DNA of 64,000 nt from Sitta carolinensis (Eukaryota > Chordata > Aves > Passeriformes > Sittidae), in NCBI GenBank assembly GCA_032173965.1, contig JAVUNC010000004.1, positions 26,389,001-26,453,000 on the forward strand, given 5' to 3'. Position numbers and translations under genes: made by a program. Each line of letters starts with the position of its first letter. Positions within the stretch are counted from its first letter, which is position 1. Under the pieces are notes generated by a model that saw only the letters and a list, made by a program, of their open reading frames with translations, had not been told where the DNA came from and made no database searches. Shown piece by piece: positions 37,464-49,400 of this stretch.

Positions 37464-38070
37464 TGTGGGAACCAGGATATCCTTCTGACTGTCCTGGGAA
37501 GATTCACGAGTCACAAGAATTTAGATAGAATGATAATTAGTATGTCACAGGGTGAAAAAGTAGAATTTTGGGATTTTAGAATGTGAGATCGGGGGACAAA
37601 GATGGAGGAAATAGGCTGTGACCCTGAGCTTGTTCTTTGTCCTCTTGTTCTCCATCTTCTGTAGTGGTGTGGCACATTTTGGTTGGTGTAGAACAAAAGT
37701 ACACTGTACAACATAGTGGATAGATCTTGGAGAATTGTTATAAATAAAGCATATGTAATTTTCAGTATAAAAGAAGCAACCATCCCAAAAGGCGGAGAGT
37801 CTGACACAATCAAGAAAGAATTTGGCAGGCCAGAGTCAATATATGAGATAACAAAGAATAAAAAAATTCCTGAACACGAGAAAACAGACGACTCGAGCTC
37901 TTTTTCAGACGCAGGGCTGGGGGAAAACGGAAAGCCTCCACAGAGACAGAGACAAGTTAAGTTAGGTGAAAGCCAAGCTCATAGAAACCTCAGAAACCCC
38001 AGGAAAGGCCCAGACAAGAAAAACAAAACAGCAAGAAAGAAAACATCTATTTTTATATTCTAAAAAACCT
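37464..38070 (+). mobile_element. LTR-like interspersed repeat, copy 2
   Basis: Inverted homologue of 12722-13301. It starts TGTGGGAACCAGGATATCC, carries TTATAAATAAAGC near 37740 (a poly(A)-type signal) and ends around AAAAAACCT at 38070. The flanks share TATACACA (37456-37463 and 38073-38080), which could be a target duplication. Both sides are simple TA/CA sequence, however, so this is weak. A 115-codon frame through it (37716-38063) is lysine-rich and has no counterpart I recognise; I regard it as fortuitous. Confidence 0.7.
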
Positions 38071-39489
38071 AATATACACACACATACACATATACCTATA
38101 TCTCCACCATATCATATCACAGGATTTATCCAGAGCTGACACATGCACATAAGTGCCTCTAGTATGACAACAAGCTGATTTTACCTAAAAAGTCAGAATT
38201 TTGGAGTATGTTGTATTGGTTGTTTTGAATCCAAAGGCACGATTTTGCATTCTTCTATAACAAAACCTATTGGATACATAACTAATGTTCTCTTTATAGC
38301 AGTACAGCCTGAATGTTTTGGGATTAACATGCAGAATATGTATTGTTCCCAAAGAACACTGGATGGGAGTATCATGATATAAAGCAACTTAGTACACATT
38401 GTTTTCCTTGGAGCCTGACAATCCTCTTTATAACAGACTAGGAATAATTTAATTCAGGATGAATTTCATTAATTGTGAGAGTTTATTAAATGCTCTGAAT
38501 AGTTACTAATATGTCATCTGAAAAATAATAACAAAAAAGTGGATATTTCCATTTCAGCCTTATTTCCAAGCAAAAGGCTTGAGTTTCTTTAAAGTATGAT
38601 ATTATATGCAGCATTATCAGGTCTGGAATGAATGTGTTGCTCAATTTAGTATTTATAGGCAAAGAAAACTTAATTTCTCCTTCTCTTCATGCTTATTACT
38701 TTGTTTCAAATTTGTCTCAAATATACTCATTATAAAATACGTGAAATCTCCTCCCAGATGTACAGAAGGTGACAAAGCATACTCATAGCCTTGCCATGAC
38801 CAGGAGTACAATGCAAACAGAAGTCAAATTTTGGAACCCTGCTCAAAAGAACTCCAGGAAAAGGACGAGAGTACAATGAGTCTCATCACGTGCCATGGAC
38901 AACTGACAGGAAAACAGGAGCAGAAATTACTGGAAAGATGCATCACAACAATATTCTACAGTGATTTGATTGACAGCCTGTGCTAAAATCTGTCTATCAA
39001 AACAACACATACACCCCTTGCCATCCCAGTGATTAGAGAGGTAAGCTATAATAAATTCAAAGATGAGAGGGACGCATTTTTATGTGAATTCAGAGGACCT
39101 GAGGCACAACAGTTTTGTGTTTGTTCCAAGCTGCTGGCTGGAGCCCAGGGCTGACAGTGGCCAGAGCTGGTGACTCCTGAGCTCAATAATGTGTACATGC
39201 ACAATGTTTTCTTTCTTCTGTCCCCTTACTAAATCAAACATCTAAGTGGGAAACTGTGGTGTTCTCCTCTTCTTGTGGCAAAGGGGTTCCATGTATTCTG
39301 TCTCTCAAAGGTGGGACAAAATGACTATTTACATATAAAAAATCCAAAGGAATTAAGAACAGGAACTGATTTGATTCAGTCCTCTTGTGCTTTATCTGAT
39401 ATAAGCTCCCAAAAAGCAAGAATCATTAAGAATATGATGTTCTGACAACTTCTGGACATCCTGAAAGTTAGAGACAGAAAAATGTCTCT
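38071..39489. other. Non-coding sequence with short CA repeat at left edge
   Basis: Begins with an imperfect TACACA repeat at 38073-38100. No exon or repeat family identified beyond that. Confidence 0.4.
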
Positions 39490-39870
39490 ATTCTCTGCCT
39501 GGAGAAAACAAAGCTCTGGGGAGATTTTGTTGTGGCTTTTCAACACTTAAAGAAGGCTTCTAAGTAAGATAGGGACAAAGTTTTTAATAGGGCCTGTAGC
39601 AACTGGACAATGAGAAATGGTTTTAAGCTAAAAGAGGGCAGACTCAGACTATTTACCATGAAGAAATTTTTTTACAATGACAGAGGTGAAACACTGTATG
39701 GTGTTTCCCACAAAAGTGGTAGATGCCCCATCCCTGGAAACATTCTAAATCAGGTTGCTTCAAGTATCCTGATCTAGTGGAAGATGTCCCTGCTCATTGC
39801 AAGGAGGTTGGACCTTTAAAGATTCCTTCCAAGCCAGACTATCTATTACTGATTTTATGACTCTATTCTA
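39490..39870 (+). repeat. CR1 LINE 3' fragment, strongly diverged
   Basis: Plus-strand CR1: GTGGCTTTTCAACACTTAAAG, then ATAGGGACAAAGTTTTTAATAGGGCC, CCATCCCTGGAAACATTC and GGAGGTTGGACC, ending TTATGACTCTATTCTAT, the CR1 3' terminal repeat. The order of blocks is that of the end of ORF2 and 3' UTR. Many changes indicate an old copy. Confidence 0.9.
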
Positions 39871-42800
39871 TATTCTGGTCTGAACCTAGCACTGTGACTT
39901 CAATAAAGGAACCAGGTATCACATGTATCACAGCCATCAGTACAAGAAATACTGATTTCCTCTCTATCTCCTTTGGAACAGTACTTACAAAAATAGTCAC
40001 AGACTCATCAACTTCAGTGAAAAAGAAGATGAGAAAGGTTTTTTTATAGGTAGTGCTTTCCTTCCAAGCACTTTTCTTTGATAAAGAGATGTGCAATAAC
40101 AAGTTACTGAATTGTATATTTCAATTACCAGATCTCAAAGCTCTTTGCTGGCAAGATCTAAGATATTGGGCACACAATCTGTAGATGGAGAAATGGACAC
40201 GTGCTAAAATTACTTTTATGAAGATAATGCATCAGAAAGAGGGACTGAAAACAGAAACAAGATGGAAACAATTGATGTTTTCACTGAAAAATGATTGATA
40301 TTGTCTTTTCTGAGAACCTTAGTAAGGCAGCTGAATTATTGGCTTGTACACTTTAGGGTTTCACTTGACAGTTCCAGATATCATAATTTGTATGAGGAAC
40401 CATTCATCTACTCCTCTTTTTCCTATGAAGCATGACACATCTAGGAGTGTATTCAATCCTGCCCCTACCCCAGCCACCAATACAAACCATGAGACTGAAA
40501 CCAGAAATTTTTTTTAAATGAATCAAATAAAAAAAATGACTGTGCTGCCAGACACCATGAATTTGTACTTATTACCTGCACAATTCTTGTGGAATAGACT
40601 GTACTGCATAGTTTTTCTCCTTTTTCGAATACATCTTTATGGAAAACTAATTTCTCCATAGGTTGGTAAACATGTCTAAGAAAAAACTTATCAATTGTTG
40701 AAATATGCAATTATATATTTTATTAAAAAACAAAACATCTCCAAACTTTTTAATTTTTTTTTGTAAATTATATACTTAAAAAAAAAAAAAAAGAAAATAC
40801 CACGAGTGTCATTTTGTCAATTTAGATGTTGAATATGCATGAAAAATCGGTAAAAGTAGGACAATTCATGTTTGTTAATAGGAAGGGATTTCTGGCTAAA
40901 AAATATTAAATTAAAGCAAACATGAAAAATATGCAGCTTATCATAAACAGTACTTGAAGACAAGCCAAGCACTAAAGTAATGTACATTAATCAGGAGTTA
41001 ATGAAAAGAATTAGGAATTAAGTGAATCCTACAAGGTCATATTAACGAATCTGTTGATTACATTTCAGGACCATGAGAAATCTTCTGAATTAGTAATGAT
41101 TAAAATTTTTTATCCATAATAATAGCTAAAACACAGAATTAACCATCAAATGAAATTTACTGTCTTTCTTTTAGAGTACAGCTGAAGAGAGAGTGAAAGT
41201 TATAACACTGAACTATAAAATAATCAAGAACTAATGAATGATTCCTGTGGTAGGTCTACTGTACAGATACCACAAAATTAAAAGTAAAGAAAATGTGTTC
41301 ACGGGCAGGACTTTCCCCTGGGAAATATAATGTGTAGTTTATACTCTTGTGAGGTAAAGACAAACTTGTAAATCTTTGAAGGGAAAAAAAGGTTAATAAT
41401 ATTAAATTATTGAACACAGCAACAAATGAGCTTTCTATAACTTATGAACAAATATTAGTATCTAAAATGAAAGAGGACTGGGGAGAATGGAAGCAGTTAA
41501 AACAACAAACACTTTTCTCAAATTACTCAAGTATCTGCCACTTTAATTTTTTCATTACTTTAATTTTCAGCTGCTTGGATCCTGCAGTTGAGGTGGACTG
41601 TACAGCTCTATTTGCACTCCCCAGGTGACATAACATGTCCAATAAAAAAATATAGGAAGGTCCTCTGTGTGTCCAATAATATCAGCCTCAGAAACAGCTA
41701 TTTTGAAATTGAGATTCTGTCATTATAAGGAAAAGCTTCTGTGCATTTCATATTCTCCTGATATGATATTTCTACTCATACCTTTTAATAATATGTTCTT
41801 TGGACTGTAAATGTCATGAAAATCACAGGCATTTATAGTCCCAAGAAGAAAAAGGTAAAAAAAATGAGAACATAGATAAGGCTTTTAAATATCAAATGTC
41901 TTAACTGTCAGGTCCCCTTTTTCTTGAAGGCAAGAAGGAGGGAGAAATGTTAGCATGGACTAATATCTATATATAGCTTTGCAGTTTTTATTGATGGTTA
42001 ACAGCAAGCATGAGAAATGAAGCTTTAAATAGGTTGCCAGGAGCCCACAGGCATCATACCAGAAATTTTTCATCTGTCATCAAATTTATCAGCTGGCTAC
42101 TGTAACATCTTTAGACCAGCCACAAAGGATGCCATTAGTCCCTACTGCTAACATTATTCTCATGGATCCTGGAGTATAATGGAAGAAAGGATGTAGTAAC
42201 TTTTCTCATGTATGAAAATTATTAATTGGTCCTGACACAAGCAGTAGTATTGCTGTATACAATTGAGCAAAAAGCCTTACTCAGTGCAAAGCTTTCATCA
42301 CATTATCTACCAGTAAAAGCTGACAAGCTGATTGAAAGTGTCAGTGAAAGGGGAGGTGATATATAACAATACAATTTTCATTGTACAGTGATATTTTTAG
42401 CCTTTGCAATTTGTACTGAAGCTCATTATTTTTCTCCATTATGGGTAAGGGGGAAACTCTGTAAGTGCCCAAGTCTGTGACTTCTCTAATTTTACATCTA
42501 GTTCAAATGACTGTTTTCCACAGGGAAATGACTAAATGATATAGAGCCACTCACCAGGCATTTGTCTCCTGTTCACATTTAGGGAAAGCTATCAAGAATT
42601 AAACTCTGTGCAGCCATTACACCAGTAGGGATATTAAAGCCAGGACTGTGCTACATTAGATGAAACATAATGAAGGATGTTGCATTGCAGCCAGTCTAAA
42701 ATTGATGTCACAGGACAGATGCCTGTGTCACAAACACAGAGAGCTACAGCACCATAATTCAGTACCTGCTCTCAGTTAAACATTTCCTGGCTCAAATAAT

Positions 42801-43070
42801 CACTTGTCATTCCTTTAGCCTCCTTTTGGGAATCACAACAGGCAGATTATTTTAATTTTTTTAATGTATATATAACAGCAGGATTTTATTGAACTGCCTG
42901 GACACACCTGTGCACAAAATGATATAACAGTACTTACAATATATACACAGATGAGAAAACTACAGCAGCTGATGGGAACATGTAAAACCATTTGAAAAAC
43001 ATAAGATTTTTTGATTGTTTTTAAAGTTAAAGTAGTCAAGTGGTAAATACAAACTAGTAAAATCAAATCA
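39871..43070. other. AT-rich non-coding sequence
   Basis: Contains a poly(A) run at about 40778-40792. No exon or recognisable repeat otherwise. Confidence 0.4.
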
Positions 43071-43445
43071 TTCACAGAATCACAAAACGTCCTGAATTGA
43101 GAGTAACCCACAAGGATAACTGAAGTCCAAATCTTTACCTTTACAGGACAGCTCCAAGAATCACACCATGTGCTTGAGTGTGTTGTCCAAATACTTTTTG
43201 AACTCTGTCAGGCTTGGTGCTGTGACCACTTCCCTGAGGAGCCTGTTCCAGTGCCCAACCACCCTCCAGGTTAAAAACCTTATCCTGATATCCAACCAAA
43301 CCTTTCCTGACAGGACTTCAGGCCATTCCCTTGGATCCTGTCACTGGTCATCAGAGAGAAGATATTAGTGCCTGCCTCATATGGCTTCCCCTTTAGGCGC
43401 TTCCCCATTTTCATATCCCTCGTTTGGACACTGACCATTCATTGA
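43071..43445 (-). repeat. CR1 LINE 3' fragment
   Basis: Starts TTCACAGAATCACAAAACG (reverse complement of the CR1 3' repeat). It continues with CACCATGTGCTTGAGTGTG, CTCTGTCAGGCTTGGTGCTG and GAGCCTGTTCCAGTGCCC. It resembles the element at 52105-52360 in the shared blocks, so both probably belong to one CR1 subfamily, here in minus orientation and 5'-truncated. Confidence 0.93.
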
Positions 43446-44313
43446 CCTTTTGTTAGTCTGGGGGTTACAAAGAAAGTAATGCTTTTGACCCTGCAGCACT
43501 TTTCAGGGGATAAACCCCTAAAGCCACAAGGCCACAAAGGATAAAGAAATATCTTATCCAAGTTTACACAGAAACCAAGTCCACTACATGACTTAGTTCA
43601 GTTAACATTTTGCTAGACTGTCTAAGAAAAAATTTGCAGGCCTCACGTGGAAGCAAGAAATACTAGAGGTCATGGTATAGAGTGATAAAAGTCTTCCCCC
43701 ACGAATATCTCTATGTGTTCCTTCAGCAGAGCCTGTATTTTTGTTTCAATTTCCTCATTCCAATGCAAAGTGAACTTAGATATATCTATTATCCAACTGC
43801 AAGAACAAAAATGTTTTTGTTTGAAATGTATTAAGGGAAAAAATAAGCTTTCTACTTTCTCTTCTCTAGCTTTTTCTATATTTCAGGGTTGAGACAATTC
43901 AGAACAAGCATATACTGACCAAGGTTAGCAGCATACACAAAACACATTCAGTAATTATCAGAAAGAAAACAACAAAGATATGTCACGCTAGAAGTAAACT
44001 GCAGCAAATTCTTTAGAAACCAATAAATTCCCATTAGAAACTAGAAATTGTTGTAGGAAGGAAAGAACCACCTGTCTTTTTTCTCCAAGGTAAGAGCATT
44101 AAGATCCAAAACTGTCAGTGAAAACTTGCACTTGGGATGCTTGGTTTCTAAGTGTGAATTTGAAAACGTGTTTTCCTCTGATGATCACAGAGCCTAGATG
44201 GGTTCTTTACAGACCCTTTTTGTGACATCTGGTCAATGCTAACAGCATAATTTGATCATTTCAAAGGAATATTGGAACTCAAATATTTGTCTCCTGGTTC
44301 TATATATAAGTAG

Positions 44314-44314
<1 letters not shown>
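43446..44314. other. Non-coding sequence, no identifiable element
   Basis: AT-rich, no exon or repeat family seen. Confidence 0.4.

Positions 44315-44393
<79 letters not shown>
44315..44393. repeat. Compound (AC)20(AT)19 microsatellite
   Basis: About 41 bp of AC repeat runs directly into about 38 bp of AT repeat. Both parts are perfect, so the locus is likely length-variable. Alternating purine-pyrimidine sequence favours Z-DNA in the AC part and cruciform extrusion in the AT part. Confidence 0.98.
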
Positions 44394-44397
<4 letters not shown>

Positions 44398-45104
44398 AAA
44401 CCTCCCTGAAACCCTGAATAGCAGGACAAAATCTAAGACTGTGTAACTTATCTTGCAGAGGTAGAACTGAAATTCCCTGCATAGGTAGACAGTGGTCACC
44501 TAGTGACTGAAGTCCACATCACAGGGACCAGTAACTCTACCTCTGGAATTGCAAGACATATTCTTGCAGGTCTGATATTCACCATGCTTCTATAGAAAAA
44601 AATCCAAAACTGACTCATGAAATGGAAATTTGGTTTAGGTTATTGTACAGCTTGAGAAAGCAGTTATCAGGAAAACCCAAACCCTTTTTGGTTTTCTCTC
44701 CCTTTTTCCAGTCCATTTGCAATATTAAACTCAGGAGCTCTGCAACACCTGTCACCCCAGCAGGCACTTGAGGGCCTTGGAACAGCTCTGGCTTGAGTGC
44801 CTGAGGGGAGTGACAGGAGTGGTTGGTTGCTTCTATCCCAGTTCTGTGCTCATCCTCAAAACACAGTCAGCTAAATGCAGACATGAAATATTTAAAACTA
44901 TTTAGAACTTCACGGAAATTTTATAGCACATATGCAAGTTCTCAAGCAGAAGTTTGAGGTAATCTGAATGGACTTGAGTACTATGGCATTACATTAAATG
45001 TTTGGGTTAAAGATCGTCTTAATCTATTATAACAGAGGGACTTAAATGTAGTAGAAGAAATAAAGAACAGTGTAAGTTCAAGATTTTAACAAAACCTACA
45101 ACAA
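44394..45104. other. Non-coding sequence
   Basis: A modestly GC-richer patch at 44720-44870 has no recognisable coding. The rest is AT-rich. Confidence 0.4.

Positions 45105-45154
<50 letters not shown>
45105..45154. repeat. (ATT)16 microsatellite
   Basis: About 50 bp of perfect ATT trinucleotide repeat. Confidence 0.97.
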
Positions 45155-45155
<1 letters not shown>

Positions 45156-46452
45156 TAAATTTGCTCAAAGCATTGCCATTTAGAAGAATGTATTTTTTTG
45201 TTATGCATTTAAAAATTTGCCTCTTAAAAATTCTGAGTTGAGCAAGTATTCTTGCTAAGACACTTGCATGAGGAGATGGAGATGCAGACACAAAAGATCC
45301 ACCCATATCTACTTCATTTAGTATTTCCAAATGTTTTTACCAGCAAATATTTAAAAAGGCTTTGCAGAATGCTGAAAAACACTGGTTGCACTTAGGGATT
45401 TTTTCTTATTTTATAGCATATATTATTATTCTAGTCCTGCCTGAAGCATCATACAAGTTGTACTTGCCATTTTATTAAGGTTGATTAAAAAAGAAAAAAA
45501 AAAAAAAAAGGAGACAGGGTGGTTATACTTCAAAAACAGATGGCTAAGTTCTCTTGTAAATTCTGTGCCTGGTGGCGCATGATTGTTCAAAAGTTCATAA
45601 GAAAATTATTTCCTTGTTGGAAAGAGGTCAGGATCTGAAAGTCAACTTGATACCTAATCAAGAAAAAGAACAAAATCACTAGTAATAAAGTTTCTGCAGG
45701 TCAAGCATTTCCTTGGGCAACTTCTACGGAAGCTGACTATTCCCAAAATAGACTTTAAATTGCATCTTTAAAATTCTATTATCTTTAGTATGGTAGAATT
45801 TGAGGATGCAATTTGTTGAGAAATCAGTTTGATAAAAGACCCTGCGAATAAAATGGAGTTCTGATGACTATATACAAAATAGTGTTGATTATAAAACATC
45901 AGAGACCAATTCATTAAAAGTGTGCCAGTAATGTATGTGGGAGCACATAAAAAAGTAAACACAAAAGAAAATTCAGTGACTTTTTTTAATTATAGTCATT
46001 TCAGGACTGAACTATATATCGAAGGAAAAGAAGGGCTTTGTATTTTCTTTCTCTTGTTTGTCCTTTGCCCCAAGTACTGGGCATAGATTGCTCAAAAATA
46101 CTGTTACTTATCAGTGGCAGACAGTCTTCCAAATGAGAGTAATAAGGTACAGACAGGTATTCACACAGAGGGTTACAATATGGGATGTTTTTTAATCATC
46201 AGCACATTTTAATGATAACAAAAGGAGCCTAGTCTCAACAAAAGCAGGGAATTCTTAGAGCCATTTGCTGATTTCATGTACCTGTAGATATAAATGAACA
46301 TGAAGGAAGAATTGGTAGACAACCAAAAAACTAAGCCACAGCTAATTAAGATAAAAGAATGAGGCGTGCAAAAAATGAAAGACTGGTCCCAAAGACTGTA
46401 GATAAAATTTCTCCCCATTAATATAAGAATAAAATGAGACCAGTGAAAGAAG
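45155..46452. other. Non-coding sequence with A-rich runs
   Basis: Includes a 16-A run at 45494-45509. The last 250 bp before 46453 may be the 3' end of a retrocopied transcript, with AATAAA at 46428-46433, but no source gene is recognised. Confidence 0.35.
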
Positions 46453-46476
46453 AAAAAAAAAAAAAAAAAAAAAAAA
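46453..46476 (+). repeat. Poly(A) run of 24, possible retrocopy tail
   Basis: Twenty-four A residues begin 19 nt after an AATAAA at 46428-46433. That is the spacing between a polyadenylation signal and cleavage site. CR1 elements have no A tail, so if real it is the tail of a retrocopied transcript. Chance association in AT-rich DNA is quite possible. Confidence 0.5.
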
Positions 46477-49400
46477 GGTAAGAAGATAAGAAAACAAGTA
46501 AGAAAAATAATGTATGTCTGGAACAAGGAGGAAGTCAGTTGAAAAGATTAATGGTAAGAGAGTGGCAAAGACAAACTTTCTAGGGCAAGTAGTAATTCAG
46601 AAGCATTTTTTTCTCTACCTTAGAATCCTTTGGCAGAAATTGCTATGCATCCTTTAAGAGATCTTTCTTCTATCCCTGGATGCATTGAAAAAGCAGTCAG
46701 TATATTGCTTTTGCTATGTCTGTCTCAGGACAGTTTTCTGTTAAGACATTCTCAGTGAACTCTCAATGAGAATGAAAACTTTGAAAATTAGAAAAGATTC
46801 ATTAATGTTAACTTGGGAATAATATTTTGCAATTTTTATTTACCATGGGTGTCTTCAGGGACTTTTATTGACAGTACTATTAAGAGCGAGAGCAAAGGAT
46901 ACAAGGATACAACCTCAGTATGCTGAATTATCAAACCTTAAACTGCTTAAAATTTTGGTGTCACTTTGATAAGGACAGGATTCAATTCTTCAGTAGAGAG
47001 GAAGCCATTCTGTTTTACAGATAATTGAGTATTTTTTGGCAGAACAGTACAGAAGGATCCAGACTGGCACAATTTTCTGTTTAACGAGACTGTAGTGATT
47101 TCACTGGAGTTTCTTGCCAAATATCTATAGATACAGATCTATGGGGGCTCATATATTTGTGAGTCTATGAGAGGTTTTATCCAGTCCTTTTCCAAACATG
47201 GATAGCTGCTGATGACTGAAGGAGATTCTCTGACAGTCTCTATCTTATTTAAAACTTTATGTCTATGATTAGTTTCTATTATGCAACAAGATACACATTT
47301 CAAGCTTCTCAGAGTTGTACAGATGTATGCCTTAGAAATTATTTTGTTGCTTAGATTACTTTTACTAATCTTCTGGGTTCTTTCAAAGGACCAGATTCAC
47401 AGAAAGATGTAATCAACTAATCATTTGACATGGTACTGTTTAATGTTTACCTTTCGAGTTCCTGGCACAGAACCCAAATTCTCTTTGCAGGTAAATGCTA
47501 TATGACTGCCCCAAGTCAATTAGCAGAAGAATCAGTAGACACTGAGAAGGACCAGTGCAAAATTCAATTCCTATCTCGTTTTGTCTAAATCATGAAGCAG
47601 TGACTTGAGATTGAACACTGGAAAATCATTGTCATTAATTTTTTCATTCAGCATTTTAACCTCAACTGAGGTATTTCTAATAGATTAAAATATAATTGTT
47701 TTAGTCTGTAGAGAAAAATAGTTCTTAGCAAAACACATTAAAAATACAATTTGGAGTAACTCACAGAAAAGGTTCTGGTTTTAAAGCCCTTCAATACAAC
47801 CTGCTAAGATCAGATACTGGAGAACCATTAACCTACTCCCTACTTAAAATTTTTTTTTTATTTTTAGAATTATATATTAGAGAAGTGTAAGGCCTTGTGA
47901 GAGCACAGAAGAACCTATCTGTATATGGCTGTACTGATGGGGGTTTTACTAGGACTGCTTATTTGAAGAAATACTGATTTGCCAGCCATCTCCCTTAAAA
48001 TGAGCACTCTCTTGTTCCAAACTCTATTACAGATTTTTTATTCATACAACATTGGAGCATGCTTTCTTTCCTTTCTTGCAAACTAGAATTGGAAACACCA
48101 GTTTCTGTGGAAATTTTTCATCTCTCTTGTGTAGACGCAGTTTTGTTCCATTACCTATCCCTCACTCCAAGAATATGCCTGATAAACTGTTTAACAAGAA
48201 TTGTTCTTGAAAAGTCTGATACAGCTTTTACGTTGCTGATTGCAGCTGCCTGAAAAGATTTTGCAGCTGTGGTAGAATGGAGAAGCTACTGACATTCAGA
48301 GACCAGGAAACTGCAGGAACCAGCAATGACAGATTGTGAGCGTGGTGCCATTTCTCATGTTACCAGCTATTGGGATCATATCATTTGAAGAGAAAGCCTT
48401 CAGTTGATAGGTCACTGTATTTTCAGAATTTCCAAATAACAAAAGCCATTATAGAGAGCTTAAGAATTGTGTATGTGTTATTTTCTTTTTATTTTTTTTT
48501 ATTTTTTTATTTTTTTTTACTACAGTGTGCATTAGGAAGCCTAAAAAGTAATGGCCAACACATTTATTAATAACCACCACATTCTGAGAGTGCTTTCCTC
48601 TCCTAAAACAGAGGGAAACACATTTCATTGTCACAGGAGGATATAAAGCTGTCTATAAGCCACACATCACCAAAACTGTAAGTTATGTGCATTGCTTATA
48701 GCTCTATCTTTACCTTTTACTGTGATTGACTGCTCTTCTCTTCTATGAACACGTCTTTTAAAAAAACATTTCTATTAACTGAACTTTGCCTTCCATCTCC
48801 CTCTTCTAATGAAATGTCAGCCTTCTTTCAATTTTTATCTGATCATCATAGTCTCCTGCCTCATTATACTTACGAAATTTTCCCCCAAGTGTTTCTTGCA
48901 TATTAAATAGATTTATATTCTAATTGTTTCTACAGTGATGGTGTTGTTTTACTGATATTAAAAGCTTTACTGGGACTAGTCCTTGAACAAAGGTCCATGT
49001 ATGCACTAAAGTTCATTTCACAAAGCCCATGAGGGGTCAGGCATCAAAAAATGTTCTGAAAACTGATGAACTCTAATTGGTAAGATAACCAGAATGTACA
49101 GGTACTTTTGATTTACTGCTGCTGAAGGTCGACTCTATCTGTCAGATACCTTCCTGAAGAAAGGGGTCAGGGTCTTCCTCAATGTACTTGGTAGTTATTT
49201 TGTTCTTTTTAAGAACAGCAGTGCTAGAGGTACTGTAGCTGCTACCCACTTTTCATATACTGCTCAGAGTTTATGAAAGCGGATTTCAATCTTTTAGAAC
49301 TGAGAATAACTTCAGAAGCTTGATGTTATCACCCAGAACTAGAAAGAGAGTAGCCAGCTTTGGTGAAGACTCAAATCTTATTGATGTGTGCTAAGCTGTG

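Noticed and set aside
37716..38063. 115-codon lysine-rich frame
   Set aside because: It lies within an LTR-like repeat whose other copy does not keep the frame; no recognised domain.
44239..44499. Minus-strand frames with YIYI and CVCV repeats
   Set aside because: Translation of the AC/AT microsatellite.
25240..44890. Similar GAGTGACAGG and CACAGTCAGCT strings at 25.3 kb and 44.8 kb, considered as copies of one repeat
   Set aside because: The order and spacing of the shared words differ and the flanks do not align.
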